From positions 15,001-72,458 of the forward strand of contig NZ_MJIG01000007.1 in assembly GCF_001940245.1 (NCBI RefSeq): a DNA stretch of 57,458 nt, in the 5' to 3' direction. Source of the DNA: Anaerostipes sp. 992a (GTDB taxonomy: Bacteria > Bacillota > Clostridia > Lachnospirales > Lachnospiraceae). The translations under genes and the position numbers were made by a program. The notes under the pieces are model-generated. The model worked only from the letters and a program-made list of their open reading frames with translations, searched no databases and was not told the DNA's origin. Shown here in pieces: positions 1 to 11,438 of this stretch (within the stretch, counting starts at the first letter, position 1; every line of letters starts with the position of its first letter).

Positions 1-258
1 TGCCGGATTTACATAAATCTTTGATCATCAACTGGATATAAGAAAGAGTTCTTATATGCCGCTGCTGATCAAACAGCAGGAAATAAGACATGTACCTTGA
101 AAACTGCATATAGATATATATTAACGAAGAGATAATATAGGTCAATTGATCATATATTAACAACAAGACATCTAATCAAACAAACCAGGGATCATGTGAT
201 CCCAGGATCTTAGAAAAGATCCGCGCAGCCCATTGTTGTGACGCTACACAACGATGAA
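1..258 (+). other. rRNA operon internal spacer upstream of 23S
   Basis: Spacer immediately before 23S rRNA. It contains short processing-type hairpins: a GGGATC/GATCCC pair around 188-203, a GGATC/GATCC pair just after it, and TTGTTGTG/CACAAC around 233-250. The stretch with CTTGAAAACTGCATA near 96-110 is typical of clostridial 16S-23S spacers. No tRNA is visible. The first eight bases (TGCCGGAT) resemble the 3' end of a clostridial 5S rRNA, which would mean a 16S-5S-23S order; this is an inference from a very short match. Confidence 0.7.
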
Positions 259-3144
<2,886 letters not shown>

Positions 3145-3286
3145 AGAATGGCTGTAGAGATGTTTGAACGTATAAGGAAGAGATGGAAGGTTAAGAAGAT
3201 ATCTGTATGTAGTTTTTAGGGTACATCCTAAAGATAAGGCCAAAAGCAAGATGCTTTTAGTCTTATTCTGTTATATAGAAATATAT
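3145..3286 (+). other. 23S-tRNA spacer without 5S rRNA
   Basis: This 142-base spacer between 23S and the first tRNA has no 5S-like sequence, although 5S normally sits here. It holds a 15-bp hairpin with one mismatch at 3234-3266 (loop AGA). No T tract follows it, so it looks like a processing stem rather than a terminator. Confidence 0.7.
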
Positions 3287-3358
3287 GGCTCCTTGGTCAA
3301 GCGGTTAAGACATCGCCCTTTCACGGCGGTAACACGGGTTCGATTCCCGTAGGAGTCA
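3287..3358 (+). tRNA. tRNA-Glu (anticodon UUC)
   Basis: Cloverleaf with a 7-bp acceptor stem GGCTCCT/AGGAGTC (one G-T pair), anticodon loop CTTTCAC giving UUC, and T arm with GGTTCGATTCC. CCA is not encoded. It is the first of three tRNAs behind the 23S gene, probably processed from the rRNA transcript. Confidence 0.96.
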
Positions 3359-3362
3359 TCAT

Positions 3363-3433
<71 letters not shown>

Positions 3434-3456
3434 TTTTTGCTTTTTATTTTAAATAA

Positions 3457-3530
<74 letters not shown>

Positions 3531-3537
3531 CTCGTAG

Positions 3538-3580
3538 AAGCGTTAGGAATTACAGGTATGTGGTTCTTAGCGTTTTTTTT
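3538..3580 (+). terminator. Rho-independent terminator of the rRNA/tRNA operon
   Basis: A 12-bp stem AAGCGTTAGGAA / TTCTTAGCGTTT (two G-T pairs) with a 14-base loop is followed by a run of T. It lies eight bases behind the initiator tRNA and closes the operon. Confidence 0.85.
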
Positions 3581-3616
3581 ATTATATTTTCATTGGTAGA
3601 CTTGATTTGTTGGTTC

Positions 3617-3625
3617 TGATATAAT
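3617..3625 (+). promoter_or_regulatory. Extended -10 promoter of mscL
   Basis: TGATATAAT is an extended -10 (TGN + TATAAT). No good -35 is seen at 17 bp. It lies 36 bases upstream of the mscL start, with AAAGGAG between them. Confidence 0.6.
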
Positions 3626-3660
3626 ACTTGATATAAAAAGAAAGGAGCAAAGAGGAATAT

Positions 3661-4110
3661 ATGAAAAAGTTTTTAAGTGAATTTAGAGAATTTGCAGTTC
3701 GTGGTAATATGCTAGACTTGGCTGTTGGTATGATTATAGGGGGTGCATTTACAACGATTGTAGGTTCCCTTGTTAATGATATCATTAATCCGATTCTTGG
3801 ATTAGTCATTGGTAAGATTGATTTCTCATCTTTATTTATTACTTTAGATGGAGGGTCTTACAAGACTTTGGCTGCAGCGGAAGCAGCTGGAGCAGCCGTT
3901 TTAAAATACGGTGCATTTATTTCCAATATCATTAACTTTGTTATCATGGCCTTTGTAGTATTTTTACTTGTAAAAGCCATTAATAAGCTTCGTTTGCCTA
4001 AGGAAGAGGCACCAGCAGAACCTACCACAAAAGTATGTCCATATTGTAAATCTGAAATTGCGATCGAAGCAGTCAGATGTCCTCATTGTACATCAGAATT
4101 AGATAAATAA
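3661..4110 (+). CDS. mscL: Large-conductance mechanosensitive channel with C-terminal zinc ribbon
   Basis: MscL is the homopentameric membrane channel that opens under membrane tension during hypo-osmotic shock. The 149-residue product has the N-terminal amphipathic helix, the conserved [17 protein letters not shown] start of TM1 (about residues 14-45) and TM2 (about 83-107). Instead of the usual short charged C-terminal helix bundle it ends in a CPYC...CPHC module (Cys 126, 129, 140, 143), a rubredoxin-type zinc ribbon facing the cytoplasm. The family is normally about 130-140 residues without cysteines there. The start has AAAGGAG upstream. Transcribed alone between its own promoter and terminator. 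Family assignment is certain; the role of the ribbon is unknown. Confidence 0.96.
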   Translation: MKKFLSEFREFAVRGNMLDLAVGMIIGGAFTTIVGSLVNDIINPILGLVIGKIDFSSLFITLDGGSYKTLAAAEAAGAAVLKYGAFISNIINFVIMAFVVFLLVKAINKLRLPKEEAPAEPTTKVCPYCKSEIAIEAVRCPHCTSELDK

Positions 4111-4128
4111 TATATGACAGAACATATT

Positions 4129-4170
4129 TATGGCCAGATGGATCAGTGATTATCATCTGGTCATATTTTT
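4129..4170 (+). terminator. Terminator behind mscL
   Basis: A 13-bp stem TATGGCCAGATGG / TCATCTGGTCATA with an 8-12 base loop is followed by TTTTT, 18 bases after the mscL stop. Confidence 0.85.
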
Positions 4171-4265
4171 ACTGTCAAAGTTTGATTTACGAATGTTTGG
4201 TGGAGGATTGTTATAGGCACTTGAAAATAGTTGTAAAAAAGGCTGGAATAGTACGAAAAAAATAC

Positions 4266-4294
4266 TTGTAATTTTTTAAAATCAGTAGTATAAT
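4266..4294 (+). promoter_or_regulatory. Sigma-A-type promoter of tRNA-Glu(CUC)
   Basis: TTGTAA, 17 bases, TATAAT (4289-4294). The predicted start lies only a few bases before the mature tRNA at 4307, so the tRNA is transcribed on its own. Confidence 0.8.
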
Positions 4295-4306
4295 AGAAAT
4301 TCGTAA

Positions 4307-4378
4307 GGCCCCTTGGTCAAGTGGTTAAGACATCGCCCTCTCACGGCGGTATCACGGGTTCGAATCCCGTAGGGGTCA
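4307..4378 (+). tRNA. tRNA-Glu (anticodon CUC)
   Basis: Nearly the same sequence as tRNA-Glu(UUC) at 3287 but with anticodon loop CTCTCAC (CUC) and acceptor stem GGCCCCT/AGGGGTC. A duplication of the UUC gene followed by anticodon change is likely. It has its own promoter and terminator. CUC tRNA-Glu is dispensable where UUC can wobble, and is an extra isoacceptor. Confidence 0.95.
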
Positions 4379-4381
4379 GAG

Positions 4382-4423
4382 AAAAGGAAGGATTTCAGTA
4401 ATATGAGATTCTTCCTTTTTGCT
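4382..4423 (+). terminator. Terminator behind tRNA-Glu(CUC)
   Basis: A 16-bp stem (AAAAGGAAGGATTTCA pairing with TGAGATTCTTCCTTTT, two G-T pairs) and 6-base loop followed by a T-rich tail. It could also act on transcripts from the minus strand, since the left arm gives T's there. Confidence 0.85.
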
Positions 4424-4439
4424 TTATAAAATACAATAT

Positions 4440-5258
4440 TTATAATAAAAACTTTTCAATGGCCTCTGCACATCCGTCATGGTTATTATCTGCAACGATT
4501 ACATCACAGATTTCCTTAATATGTGCTTTGCCATTCTCCATAGCAACGGACAACCCAGCTGCCTTTAGAATTTCCAGATCGTTGTCAGAATCACCTACGG
4601 CGATGGTTTGCTCAATGGAAAGTCCTAAGTGTTCACAGAGTTTTTGAAGGCCAGTGGCTTTTGATACATTCTGGGGAGAAATCTCCAGAGAAGTTTCTTC
4701 CGCATATACCATTGGCAGCGGAAATTTCTTTAGACGTTGGTACAGTCTTTCGCGAATTTTTTCGGATGCAGAGAACAGATTTAATTTTTCCACCCCACAT
4801 GGATGTGCATTGTAGTGATCAATGATATGATCAACAGTAACGATGCAGCGTTTTAGCATATCTTGATACTGTCCCATATGATAGTGATCCATATGATTGA
4901 TCTTCTCCTGTTCCGAGATGCTTCTTCCATTGTTATCATAATAGATCATGACATCTTCTTCTTTTACAATATCCATAATCTGTTTTACATATGTTTCAGG
5001 GATTTGCTCTACATGTAAGATCTTATCCTCTTTGCAGTCATAGATCAGGGCTCCGCTTTCACATATATAATAGCGAATAGACATAAGATCGGTTTCATTA
5101 TCCTTTAATTCATCTAGAGAACGTCCAGTGGAAAGGACCACATGCTTTCCTTGTTCGACTGCTTTGTCTATCCACCGTTTCGTCTTTTCAGATATATTTT
5201 TTTGATCGGTCAAAAGAGTGCCATCCATATCAAGGGCAATTAATTCATAAGTATTCAT
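4440..5258 (-). CDS. Cof/YidA-type HAD phosphatase
   Basis: A cytoplasmic haloacid-dehalogenase-superfamily phosphatase, subclass IIB (Cof family), usually acting on sugar phosphates or related metabolites. The nucleophile motif DMDGT lies at residues 10-14, a CESGALIYD segment follows, and the acid motif GDSDNDLEIL lies near residue 220. Length about 272 residues is normal. The ATG at 5258 with GGAGG ten bases upstream is preferred over a TTG two codons earlier. It is cotranscribed behind the LacI-type regulator with a 21-base gap, so it probably serves the same sugar pathway as the divergent transketolase genes. Substrate unknown. Confidence 0.9.
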   Translation of the reverse strand: MNTYELIALDMDGTLLTDQKNISEKTKRWIDKAVEQGKHVVLSTGRSLDELKDNETDLMSIRYYICESGALIYDCKEDKILHVEQIPETYVKQIMDIVKEEDVMIYYDNNGRSISEQEKINHMDHYHMGQYQDMLKRCIVTVDHIIDHYNAHPCGVEKLNLFSASEKIRERLYQRLKKFPLPMVYAEETSLEISPQNVSKATGLQKLCEHLGLSIEQTIAVGDSDNDLEILKAAGLSVAMENGKAHIKEICDVIVADNNHDGCAEAIEKFLL

Positions 5259-5279
5259 TATCAATAATCCTCCATAAAT

Positions 5280-6371
5280 TTATGATTTCTTTCGACATTT
5301 GCCGGAACTGTTTCGAATGATTAGCTCTGGTTCATATTCCAGACGCATGATGTAATTATATTTGGAACCACCGGTTTTCTTTTTGGTCATATTTTTTCGA
5401 TAAATGATGTCTACGGCTTCACGACCTTTTAATTCAGAAGCGTGTTCAATGGTAGTTAAGGAAATCTGAGGCATTGAGGATAAATTGATATTATCGAAGC
5501 CACAGACAGAATAGTCCTGCGGGATACGATATCCTCTGTCGGACAGAGCACTCATAATGCCAAATGCGGTCATATCATTATTCCCAATAAAAGCAGTGGA
5601 TTTGGTGTGATTATCCAAAACCTTTACGGTTAGATCATAGCCATTGCTGAATTCGGATGTATTGGCCGGATAGCCGGAATAAGTAGCAAAATCAGGAGAT
5701 ACTACTTCTACATGTTCTATTGGATATCCGTGTTTGCGAAATGCCTTCTGAATTCCTTCCAAGCGATACATCCGGCCGATTTCTTTTTCGTTGATTGGTG
5801 TAGACACATAGGTCACATGGGTGTGGCCAAGGGAAATCAGATGTTCTCCAATCAGATATCCTGGTTTTTTGCTGTCTAATTCTACAGAATCGAAGCTGGA
5901 ATCGGGAGCCTTATCACCAATGGATACAATCGGGACGATGGAAGAAAGCTTATTGGCCTCCTGAACCATAGCTGGTGGGTATAAGTAGATCACGCCGCAG
6001 ATGTTTAGATGAGAAAACATCTTCAGATAATGTTCTTCAATAGAAGCATCACGCATGGTAGGTGCTACAAAGGTAGCATATCCATATTCCTGTGCCCGTT
6101 CGGCAATGGAATGAATCATCATGGTGTAATAACAGTTGGATAAAATGGGACAAATGACCATAAGAGTATCATTTAGTAATTGATCCTTTAAGATTGGTGC
6201 TTTGTGTTTTTTTTCATAGCCAAGTTCTTCCGCTGCTTTTAATACTTTATCACGGGTTTCCTGTGAAAAAGAAACATGAGGTTTATTACTTAGGATCATG
6301 GATACAGTCGATTGAGACATACCTATATATTCTGCAATCATTTTTGTAGTTACTCGACGTTTTGCTGCCAT
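5280..6371 (-). CDS. LacI-family transcriptional regulator
   Basis: Repressor of the LacI/GalR family, 363 residues. The N-terminal helix-turn-helix covers residues 8-30 (TTKMIAEYIGMSQSTVSMIL), followed by the hinge and a periplasmic-binding-protein-like effector domain (about 65-355) with the typical FIGNNDMTAFG and ISLTTIEHASELKGREAVDI segments. AGGAGG lies eight bases before the ATG. It is divergent from the transketolase operon across a 576-base region with AT-rich palindromes, which is the usual position for a local regulator. The effector is probably a sugar or sugar phosphate; not known. Confidence 0.94.
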   Translation of the reverse strand: MAAKRRVTTKMIAEYIGMSQSTVSMILSNKPHVSFSQETRDKVLKAAEELGYEKKHKAPILKDQLLNDTLMVICPILSNCYYTMMIHSIAERAQEYGYATFVAPTMRDASIEEHYLKMFSHLNICGVIYLYPPAMVQEANKLSSIVPIVSIGDKAPDSSFDSVELDSKKPGYLIGEHLISLGHTHVTYVSTPINEKEIGRMYRLEGIQKAFRKHGYPIEHVEVVSPDFATYSGYPANTSEFSNGYDLTVKVLDNHTKSTAFIGNNDMTAFGIMSALSDRGYRIPQDYSVCGFDNINLSSMPQISLTTIEHASELKGREAVDIIYRKNMTKKKTGGSKYNYIMRLEYEPELIIRNSSGKCRKKS

Positions 6372-6440
6372 TTTTTTATCCTCCTAAATAATAGTTAGCA
6401 TTTTTTTGAAAAAAATTTTTGATTAATTTTCAAATATTAT

Positions 6441-6490
6441 TTATTAATTTTTCAAAAAATAATTAATAATATTATACAGATTATTAATTC
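6441..6490. promoter_or_regulatory. Three regularly spaced TTATTAATT palindrome arms
   Basis: TTATTAATTT (6441-6450), its inverse AATTAATAAT (6461-6470) and TTATTAATTC (6481-6490) start exactly 20 bases apart. 6461-6470 and 6480-6489 form a perfect 10-bp inverted repeat. Spacing of two helical turns suggests protein binding on one face; the adjacent LacI regulator is the obvious candidate. The AT bias makes chance partly plausible. Confidence 0.45.
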
Positions 6491-6574
6491 AAAATTCAAC
6501 TGGTAAAGAGTAAAAATGAGTTAAAATGGAGAAAAAACAATTGATTGGAAAAATAAATTAATAGTTGACAAAAA

Positions 6575-6590
6575 AGTGGTAGTAACCACT
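6575..6590. promoter_or_regulatory. Palindromic operator candidate AGTGGT-AGTA-ACCACT
   Basis: A perfect 6-bp inverted repeat with 4-base spacer inside a very AT-rich region, ten bases downstream of a TTGACA (6565-6570). It is the only GC-containing palindrome here, and so a candidate LacI-type operator. Confidence 0.45.
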
Positions 6591-6659
6591 GGTATTAATA
6601 ATTAAAAATTAATTAATGAAAAGTATTAAAAATGGCTTATTTATGCGGTTTTTGAGGTG

Positions 6660-6689
6660 TTGACAAATGAAAAAATTTATGGTTATATA
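6660..6689 (+). promoter_or_regulatory. Promoter of the transketolase operon
   Basis: TTGACA (6660-6665) followed after 18 bases by TATATA (6684-6689). This would leave a leader of roughly 250 bases before the transketolase start. Confidence 0.55.
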
Positions 6690-6947
6690 GAGTTACCAGA
6701 GGATATCAGACAAGAAATTCAGACATAAAAAATAGAACAAAAAGGAGGAGATTTATTACCAGAAGGAACATTTTTGTAATGAAATTCAGAAGTCACTTCC
6801 AGCGGCAGTCAGCCTTCGTTTATGGGAAAAACGGGACTGGCAGGTAGTAGAAAGGATGAAATTAGGAAGATGACCGATGGATTGGTTACAATATATTTAG
6901 CGATTAGGAGTTTCGTAAATTTGTAGTAAGAAGAAGAGGAGTTTGTT

Positions 6948-7754
6948 ATGACAGATTTAAAGGTAACAGCAAACGAAATTAGAAAAAGCATTATCAGAGC
7001 AGTACACAGTGCAAAATCCGGTCATCCAGGTGGATCTTTATCAGCAGCAGATATCTTTACTTATCTTTATTTTGAAGAGATGAATGTAGATCCTGCAGAT
7101 CCTAAGAATCCAGAAAGAGACCGTTTTGTATTGTCTAAAGGACATGTAGCACCTGCTTATTATTCTACACTGGCAGAAAGAGGATTTTTCCCAAAAGAAG
7201 ATCTGATCACATTACGTAAGATCGATTCTTACCTTCAGGGACATCCAGATATGAAGAAGATCCCAGGTGTGGATATGTCCAGCGGATCTTTGGGACAGGG
7301 CATCTCTACTGCAGTAGGAATGGCACTTGCCGCTAAGCTTCAGGGCAAAGATTACCGTGTATACACATTATTGGGAGATGGCGAGATCCAGGAAGGACAG
7401 GTATGGGAAGCAGCTATGATGGCTGGACATAAGAATCTGGATAACCTGGTAGTCATCGTTGACAACAACGGATTACAGATCGATGGAAATATTGCAGATG
7501 TATGTTCTCCATATCCAATCCCTGAGAAGTTTGCAGCATTTAACTTTCATGTGATCGAGATTGACGGACATGATTTTGACCAGATCGCAGATGCATTCGC
7601 AAAAGCAAAGGAATGTAAAGGAAAACCAACTGCAATCATCGCTAAGACTGTAAAAGGAAAAGGCGTAAGCTTCATGGAAAACCAGGCATCCTGGCATGGA
7701 AGCGCTCCGAACGACGAACAGTTTGAAGTTGCAATGAAAGACTTAGAACAGTAG
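6948..7754 (+). CDS. Transketolase, N-terminal (TPP-pyrophosphate-binding) subunit
   Basis: First half of a split transketolase, moving two-carbon ketol units between sugar phosphates in the pentose-phosphate pathway. The 268-residue protein carries the TPP domain: SGHPGGSLS near residue 25, and the GDGEIQEGQVWEA...NNGLQIDG thiamine-diphosphate/Mg2+ motif around residues 145-180. Such half-size proteins pair with a second subunit, here the next gene 11 bases downstream. GAAGAGGAG lies upstream of the ATG. As first gene of the operon under the divergent LacI regulator it likely serves a dedicated catabolic pathway rather than the housekeeping one. Confidence 0.95.
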   Translation: MTDLKVTANEIRKSIIRAVHSAKSGHPGGSLSAADIFTYLYFEEMNVDPADPKNPERDRFVLSKGHVAPAYYSTLAERGFFPKEDLITLRKIDSYLQGHPDMKKIPGVDMSSGSLGQGISTAVGMALAAKLQGKDYRVYTLLGDGEIQEGQVWEAAMMAGHKNLDNLVVIVDNNGLQIDGNIADVCSPYPIPEKFAAFNFHVIEIDGHDFDQIADAFAKAKECKGKPTAIIAKTVKGKGVSFMENQASWHGSAPNDEQFEVAMKDLEQ

Positions 7755-7765
7755 GAGGATCAGAG

Positions 7766-8707
7766 ATGGCAGACGTAAAGAAAATCGCAACCAGAGAAAG
7801 TTATGGTAATGCATTAGTAGAATTAGGAAAAGAACATGAGAATCTGGTAGTGCTGGATGCAGACCTTGCAGCAGCAACAAAGACAGGAACCTTTAAGAAG
7901 GCATTTCCAGACCGCCACATCGACTGTGGTATCGCAGAAGCCAATATGGTAGGGATCGGTGCAGGACTTGCAGCAGCAGGCATGGTGCCATTCGTAAGCT
8001 CCTTTGCCATGTTCGCAGCAGGAAGAGCCTTTGAGCAGGTAAGAAACTCCGTAGGATATCCTCATCTGAACGTAAAGATCGGAGCAACCCATGCAGGTAT
8101 CTCTGTAGGAGAAGATGGTGCTACTCATCAGTGTAACGAAGACATCGCACTTATGAGGACTATTCCAGGAATGGTAGTCATCAGCCCTGCAGATGATGTA
8201 GAAGCAAAAGCGGCAGTCAGAGCTGCTTATGAATATGACGGACCAGTATACTTAAGATTTGGAAGACTGGCAGCACCAGTCATTTTCGATGAAGAAACAT
8301 ACAAATTTGAGATCGGAAAAGGACAGGTAGTAACAGAAGGAACCGATGTGACGATCATCGCAACTGGACTGATGGTAGGAAATTCCATGGAAGCGGCAAA
8401 GATGCTTGCAGAAAAAGGGATCAGCGCAAAAGTCATCAACATGGCAACCATCAAGCCATTGGATGAAGAATTAGTCATCGCAGCAGCAAAAGAGACCGGA
8501 AAAGTGGTAACCGTAGAAGAACATTCTGTCATCGGTGGACTTGGAAGTGCAGTCTGTGATGTATTAAGTGAAAAATGCCCAACACCAGTACTTAAGGTAG
8601 GGGTAAATGACGTATTCGGACATTCTGGACCTGCATTAGACTTGATTGCAGAATTTGGTCTGGATGCAAAAGGAATTGCAGAAAAAGTTGAAAGATTTGT
8701 AAAATAG
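7766..8707 (+). CDS. Transketolase, C-terminal (pyrimidine-binding) subunit
   Basis: Second half of the split transketolase, 313 residues, holding the pyrimidine-binding domain and C-terminal domain. DCGIAEANMVGIGAGLA (about residues 52-68) contains the glutamate that activates thiamine diphosphate; GEDGATHQ and the IPGMVVISPADDVE stretch are typical. It forms the heteromeric enzyme with the preceding gene. AGGAGG is seven bases upstream of the ATG. The next gene follows after 13 bases, so transcription continues into the FAD dehydrogenase genes. Confidence 0.95.
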   Translation: MADVKKIATRESYGNALVELGKEHENLVVLDADLAAATKTGTFKKAFPDRHIDCGIAEANMVGIGAGLAAAGMVPFVSSFAMFAAGRAFEQVRNSVGYPHLNVKIGATHAGISVGEDGATHQCNEDIALMRTIPGMVVISPADDVEAKAAVRAAYEYDGPVYLRFGRLAAPVIFDEETYKFEIGKGQVVTEGTDVTIIATGLMVGNSMEAAKMLAEKGISAKVINMATIKPLDEELVIAAAKETGKVVTVEEHSVIGGLGSAVCDVLSEKCPTPVLKVGVNDVFGHSGPALDLIAEFGLDAKGIAEKVERFVK

Positions 8708-8720
8708 GAGGTATTTGATC

Positions 8721-10160
8721 GTGTATGATGTAGCGATTATCGGTGCTGGGATCACAGGATGTTCTTTAGCATATGAATTAGGAAAATACAACGTAAAAGC
8801 GATTGTAATCGAGAAAGAAAATGATGTATCTGTAGGAACAACAAAAGCAAACAGTGCCATTGTTCATGGTGGATATGACCCTGAAACAGGTACATTAATG
8901 GCAAAATACAACGTAGCTGGTAATGAAAGAATCAAAGAATTATGTGGAAAATTAGATGTTCCATATAAACAGATTGGTGCTTTGGTTTGTGCATTCAGCG
9001 AAGAAGAAGTAAAACACGTAGAAGCATTAAAAGAAAGAGGAATTGCCAATGGCGTTCCAGGACTTGAAGTTTGGGACCAGGCAAAAGTAAGAGAAGAAGA
9101 ACCAAACATCTCCGATGAAGTAGTAGCAGCTTTATATTCCCCAACAACCGGAATCGTAAGCCCTTGGGAATTAGCCATTGCTTTAGCTGAAACAGCAGCT
9201 ACCAATGGAGTAGAATTCATGCTGAATGCAGAAGTAACCAACATCACAAAAGCTGGAGATGTTTATACCGTGGAAACTCCTGCAGGCAATGTAGAAGCAA
9301 AATACATCTGCAACGCAGCTGGCGTATATGCAGATAAAGTAAATGAATATGTATGTAAAAAATCATTTACCATCTTACCAAACAAAGGTGAATATTACTT
9401 ATTAGACAAGAGCCAGGGAAGCTTAGTAAATCATGTTATCTTCCAGTGTCCAAATGAAAAAGGAAAAGGTGTATTAGTTTCTCCTACTGTGCATGGCAAC
9501 TTGATCGTTGGTCCAGACTCTCAGCCATCTGCTGCAGATGACTTATCAACAACTACAGAGGGATTGAACTTCGTTCGTACAACAGCATTAAAATCTGTTC
9601 CAACTATCAACTACAGAGAATCTATCCGTAACTTCGCGGGTGTTCGTGCAAGAACTGCAGTACATGATTTCTTCATTTTCGAAGATAAAGAACAGAAAGG
9701 TTTCTTCAATATTTCTGGTATGGCTTCTCCTGGATTAACATCTGCTCCAGCAATCGCCGTAGACCTTGTAAAAATGCTTGGAGAATCTGGATTAGAATTA
9801 GTAGAAAAAGAAAATGTAGTAGATACAAGAAAAGTAAATAGATTTAAACATATGAGCCACGAAGAACGTGCAGCATTGATCAAAGAAAATCCATTATACG
9901 GTAAAATCATCTGTCGTTGTGAAACGGTAACAGAAGGTGAAATCGTTGATGCATTACATAGACCGATCGTTCCAACTTCTATCGATGGAATTAAGAGAAG
10001 ATGTAATGCTGGTATGGGACGCTGCCAGGGTGGATTCTGTGGACCAAGAGTACAGGAAATCATTGCAAGAGAACTGAATATGCCTTTAGAAGACGTATAT
10101 CAGGATCGTGTAGGAACCGTTATTATCACAGGTGAAACCAAAGAAGGAGGGGCTAAATAA
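8721..10160 (+). CDS. GlpA-like FAD-dependent glycerol-3-phosphate-type dehydrogenase with BFD [2Fe-2S] domain
   Basis: A DAO-fold flavoprotein related to anaerobic glycerol-3-phosphate dehydrogenase subunit A. The dinucleotide motif GAGITG lies at residues 8-13; the C-terminal part holds a bacterioferritin-associated-ferredoxin-like domain with CRC...C...C spacing (ICRCET to CGPR, about residues 390-450), which ligates an iron-sulfur cluster. I prefer the GTG at 8721 (nine bases behind AGGAGG) over a TTG at 8715. The gene overlaps the next by one base. In clostridia this gene, a second FAD protein and a DUF1667 protein form a three-gene unit. Substrate may be glycerol-3-phosphate or another polyol phosphate. 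Confidence 0.85.
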   Translation: MYDVAIIGAGITGCSLAYELGKYNVKAIVIEKENDVSVGTTKANSAIVHGGYDPETGTLMAKYNVAGNERIKELCGKLDVPYKQIGALVCAFSEEEVKHVEALKERGIANGVPGLEVWDQAKVREEEPNISDEVVAALYSPTTGIVSPWELAIALAETAATNGVEFMLNAEVTNITKAGDVYTVETPAGNVEAKYICNAAGVYADKVNEYVCKKSFTILPNKGEYYLLDKSQGSLVNHVIFQCPNEKGKGVLVSPTVHGNLIVGPDSQPSAADDLSTTTEGLNFVRTTALKSVPTINYRESIRNFAGVRARTAVHDFFIFEDKEQKGFFNISGMASPGLTSAPAIAVDLVKMLGESGLELVEKENVVDTRKVNRFKHMSHEERAALIKENPLYGKIICRCETVTEGEIVDALHRPIVPTSIDGIKRRCNAGMGRCQGGFCGPRVQEIIARELNMPLEDVYQDRVGTVIITGETKEGGAK

Positions 10161-11416
10161 TGTTATATGATGTAATCGTAGTAGGTGGAGGCCCTGCAGG
10201 TTTAGCAGCTGCCATCGAAGCTAAGAAAAATGGTGCAGAGAAAATTTTAGTAATCGAACGTGATGCTGAATTAGGCGGTATTTTAAATCAGTGTATCCAT
10301 AATGGATTCGGCCTTCATACGTTTAAAGAAGAATTAACAGGTCCTGAATATGCAGACAGATATATTAAGATGCTTCCAGGAACAGGAATTGAAGTAATGT
10401 TAAATACTATGGTATTGGATATTACAGAAGATAAAACCGTTCATGCAATGAACAAAGAACAGGGATATATGCAGATTGCCGGCAAATCCATCATTTTAGG
10501 TATGGGATGTCGTGAAAGAACAAGAGGTGCGATCGCTGTTCCTGGTGACAGACCAGCAGGTGTCTTCTCTGCAGGTGCTGCACAGAGATATGTAAATATC
10601 GAGGGCTACATGGTAGGTAAGAAAGTATTGATCTTAGGTTCTGGTGACATCGGATTGATCATGGCCCGTCGTATGAGCTTAGAGGGTGCAGAAGTTGTTG
10701 CCTGTGTAGAATTATGTCCATATTCTAACGGATTAAACCGTAATATCGTACAGTGCTTAAATGACTACAATATTCCATTATACTTATCTCATACCATTAC
10801 AAACATCAAAGGTAAGGAAAGAGTAGAAGAAGTTACAATCCAGAAAGTAAATGACGATACAAAGCAGCCAATTCCTGGAACAGAAATCAAATTCGACGTT
10901 GATACCGTATTATTATCTGTTGGATTAATTCCTGAAAACGAATTATCCAGAGGTGTTGGACTGGAAATGGACCCAAGAACAAGCGGACCTGTTGTATATG
11001 AAAACATGGAAACTTCTATTGAAGGTATTTTCGCAAGTGGTAACGTACTTCACGTACATGACTTAGTAGACTTTGTATCTGCAGAAAGTGCAAAAGCTGG
11101 TAAGAGTGCTGCAGAATATGTAAAGAATGGGGAACCAAGTGCAGAAGGAACCATCAATGTAAAAGCAGGAAACTGTGCAAATGCCATCGTACCACAGAAG
11201 ATCCGTCCTGCAAACGTAGACAAATTAGTTGAAGTATTCTTCCGTCCAACTAACGTATTCGGAACTTCAGCAATCAAGGTAATGTCTGGAGACACTGTAT
11301 TATCTACATTCAAGAGAGAACATATGGTACCAGCCGAAATGGAAAAGATCGTAATTCCAAAAGCATTCCTTGATAAAGTTGAAAACAATGAAATTACAAT
11401 CTCTATCGAAGCTTAG
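10160..11416 (+). CDS. NAD(P)/FAD-dependent oxidoreductase, partner of the GlpA-like protein
   Basis: A 418-residue flavoprotein with two dinucleotide-binding motifs: GGGPAG at about residues 9-14 for FAD and GSGDIG near 166 for a nicotinamide nucleotide, plus an ASGNVLHVHDLVDFV FAD C-terminal motif. It lacks the redox disulfide of classic thioredoxin-reductase-like enzymes but has CIHNGFG and GMGCRERTRGA signatures common to this subgroup. It overlaps the preceding gene (TAATG) and precedes a small four-cysteine protein, so it likely passes electrons between the GlpA-like subunit and NAD(P) or ferredoxin. The exact electron acceptor is not known. Confidence 0.85.
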   Translation: MLYDVIVVGGGPAGLAAAIEAKKNGAEKILVIERDAELGGILNQCIHNGFGLHTFKEELTGPEYADRYIKMLPGTGIEVMLNTMVLDITEDKTVHAMNKEQGYMQIAGKSIILGMGCRERTRGAIAVPGDRPAGVFSAGAAQRYVNIEGYMVGKKVLILGSGDIGLIMARRMSLEGAEVVACVELCPYSNGLNRNIVQCLNDYNIPLYLSHTITNIKGKERVEEVTIQKVNDDTKQPIPGTEIKFDVDTVLLSVGLIPENELSRGVGLEMDPRTSGPVVYENMETSIEGIFASGNVLHVHDLVDFVSAESAKAGKSAAEYVKNGEPSAEGTINVKAGNCANAIVPQKIRPANVDKLVEVFFRPTNVFGTSAIKVMSGDTVLSTFKREHMVPAEMEKIVIPKAFLDKVENNEITISIEA

Positions 11417-11438
11417 TTAGAAAGGAAAGGTGAAAACA

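Larger units (their letters stand above)
6372..6947. other. Long divergent regulatory region, possibly with a decayed coding remnant
   Basis: A 576-base stretch between the LacI regulator and transketolase with no intact gene. It contains palindromic operator-like sequences (listed separately), a strong promoter at 6660, and from about 6738 to 6871 a frame without start codon that reads like protein on the plus strand (...SLPAAVSLRLWEKRDWQVV...) and ends in TGA at 6869-6871; a ribosome-site-like AAGGAGGAG sits at its front. I read this as a possible degraded gene fragment; it is not recognisable. Confidence 0.5.

Noticed and set aside
6690-6947. TPP riboswitch before transketolase
   Set aside because: No CTGAGA-type thi box or matching stems; transketolase is not normally controlled this way.
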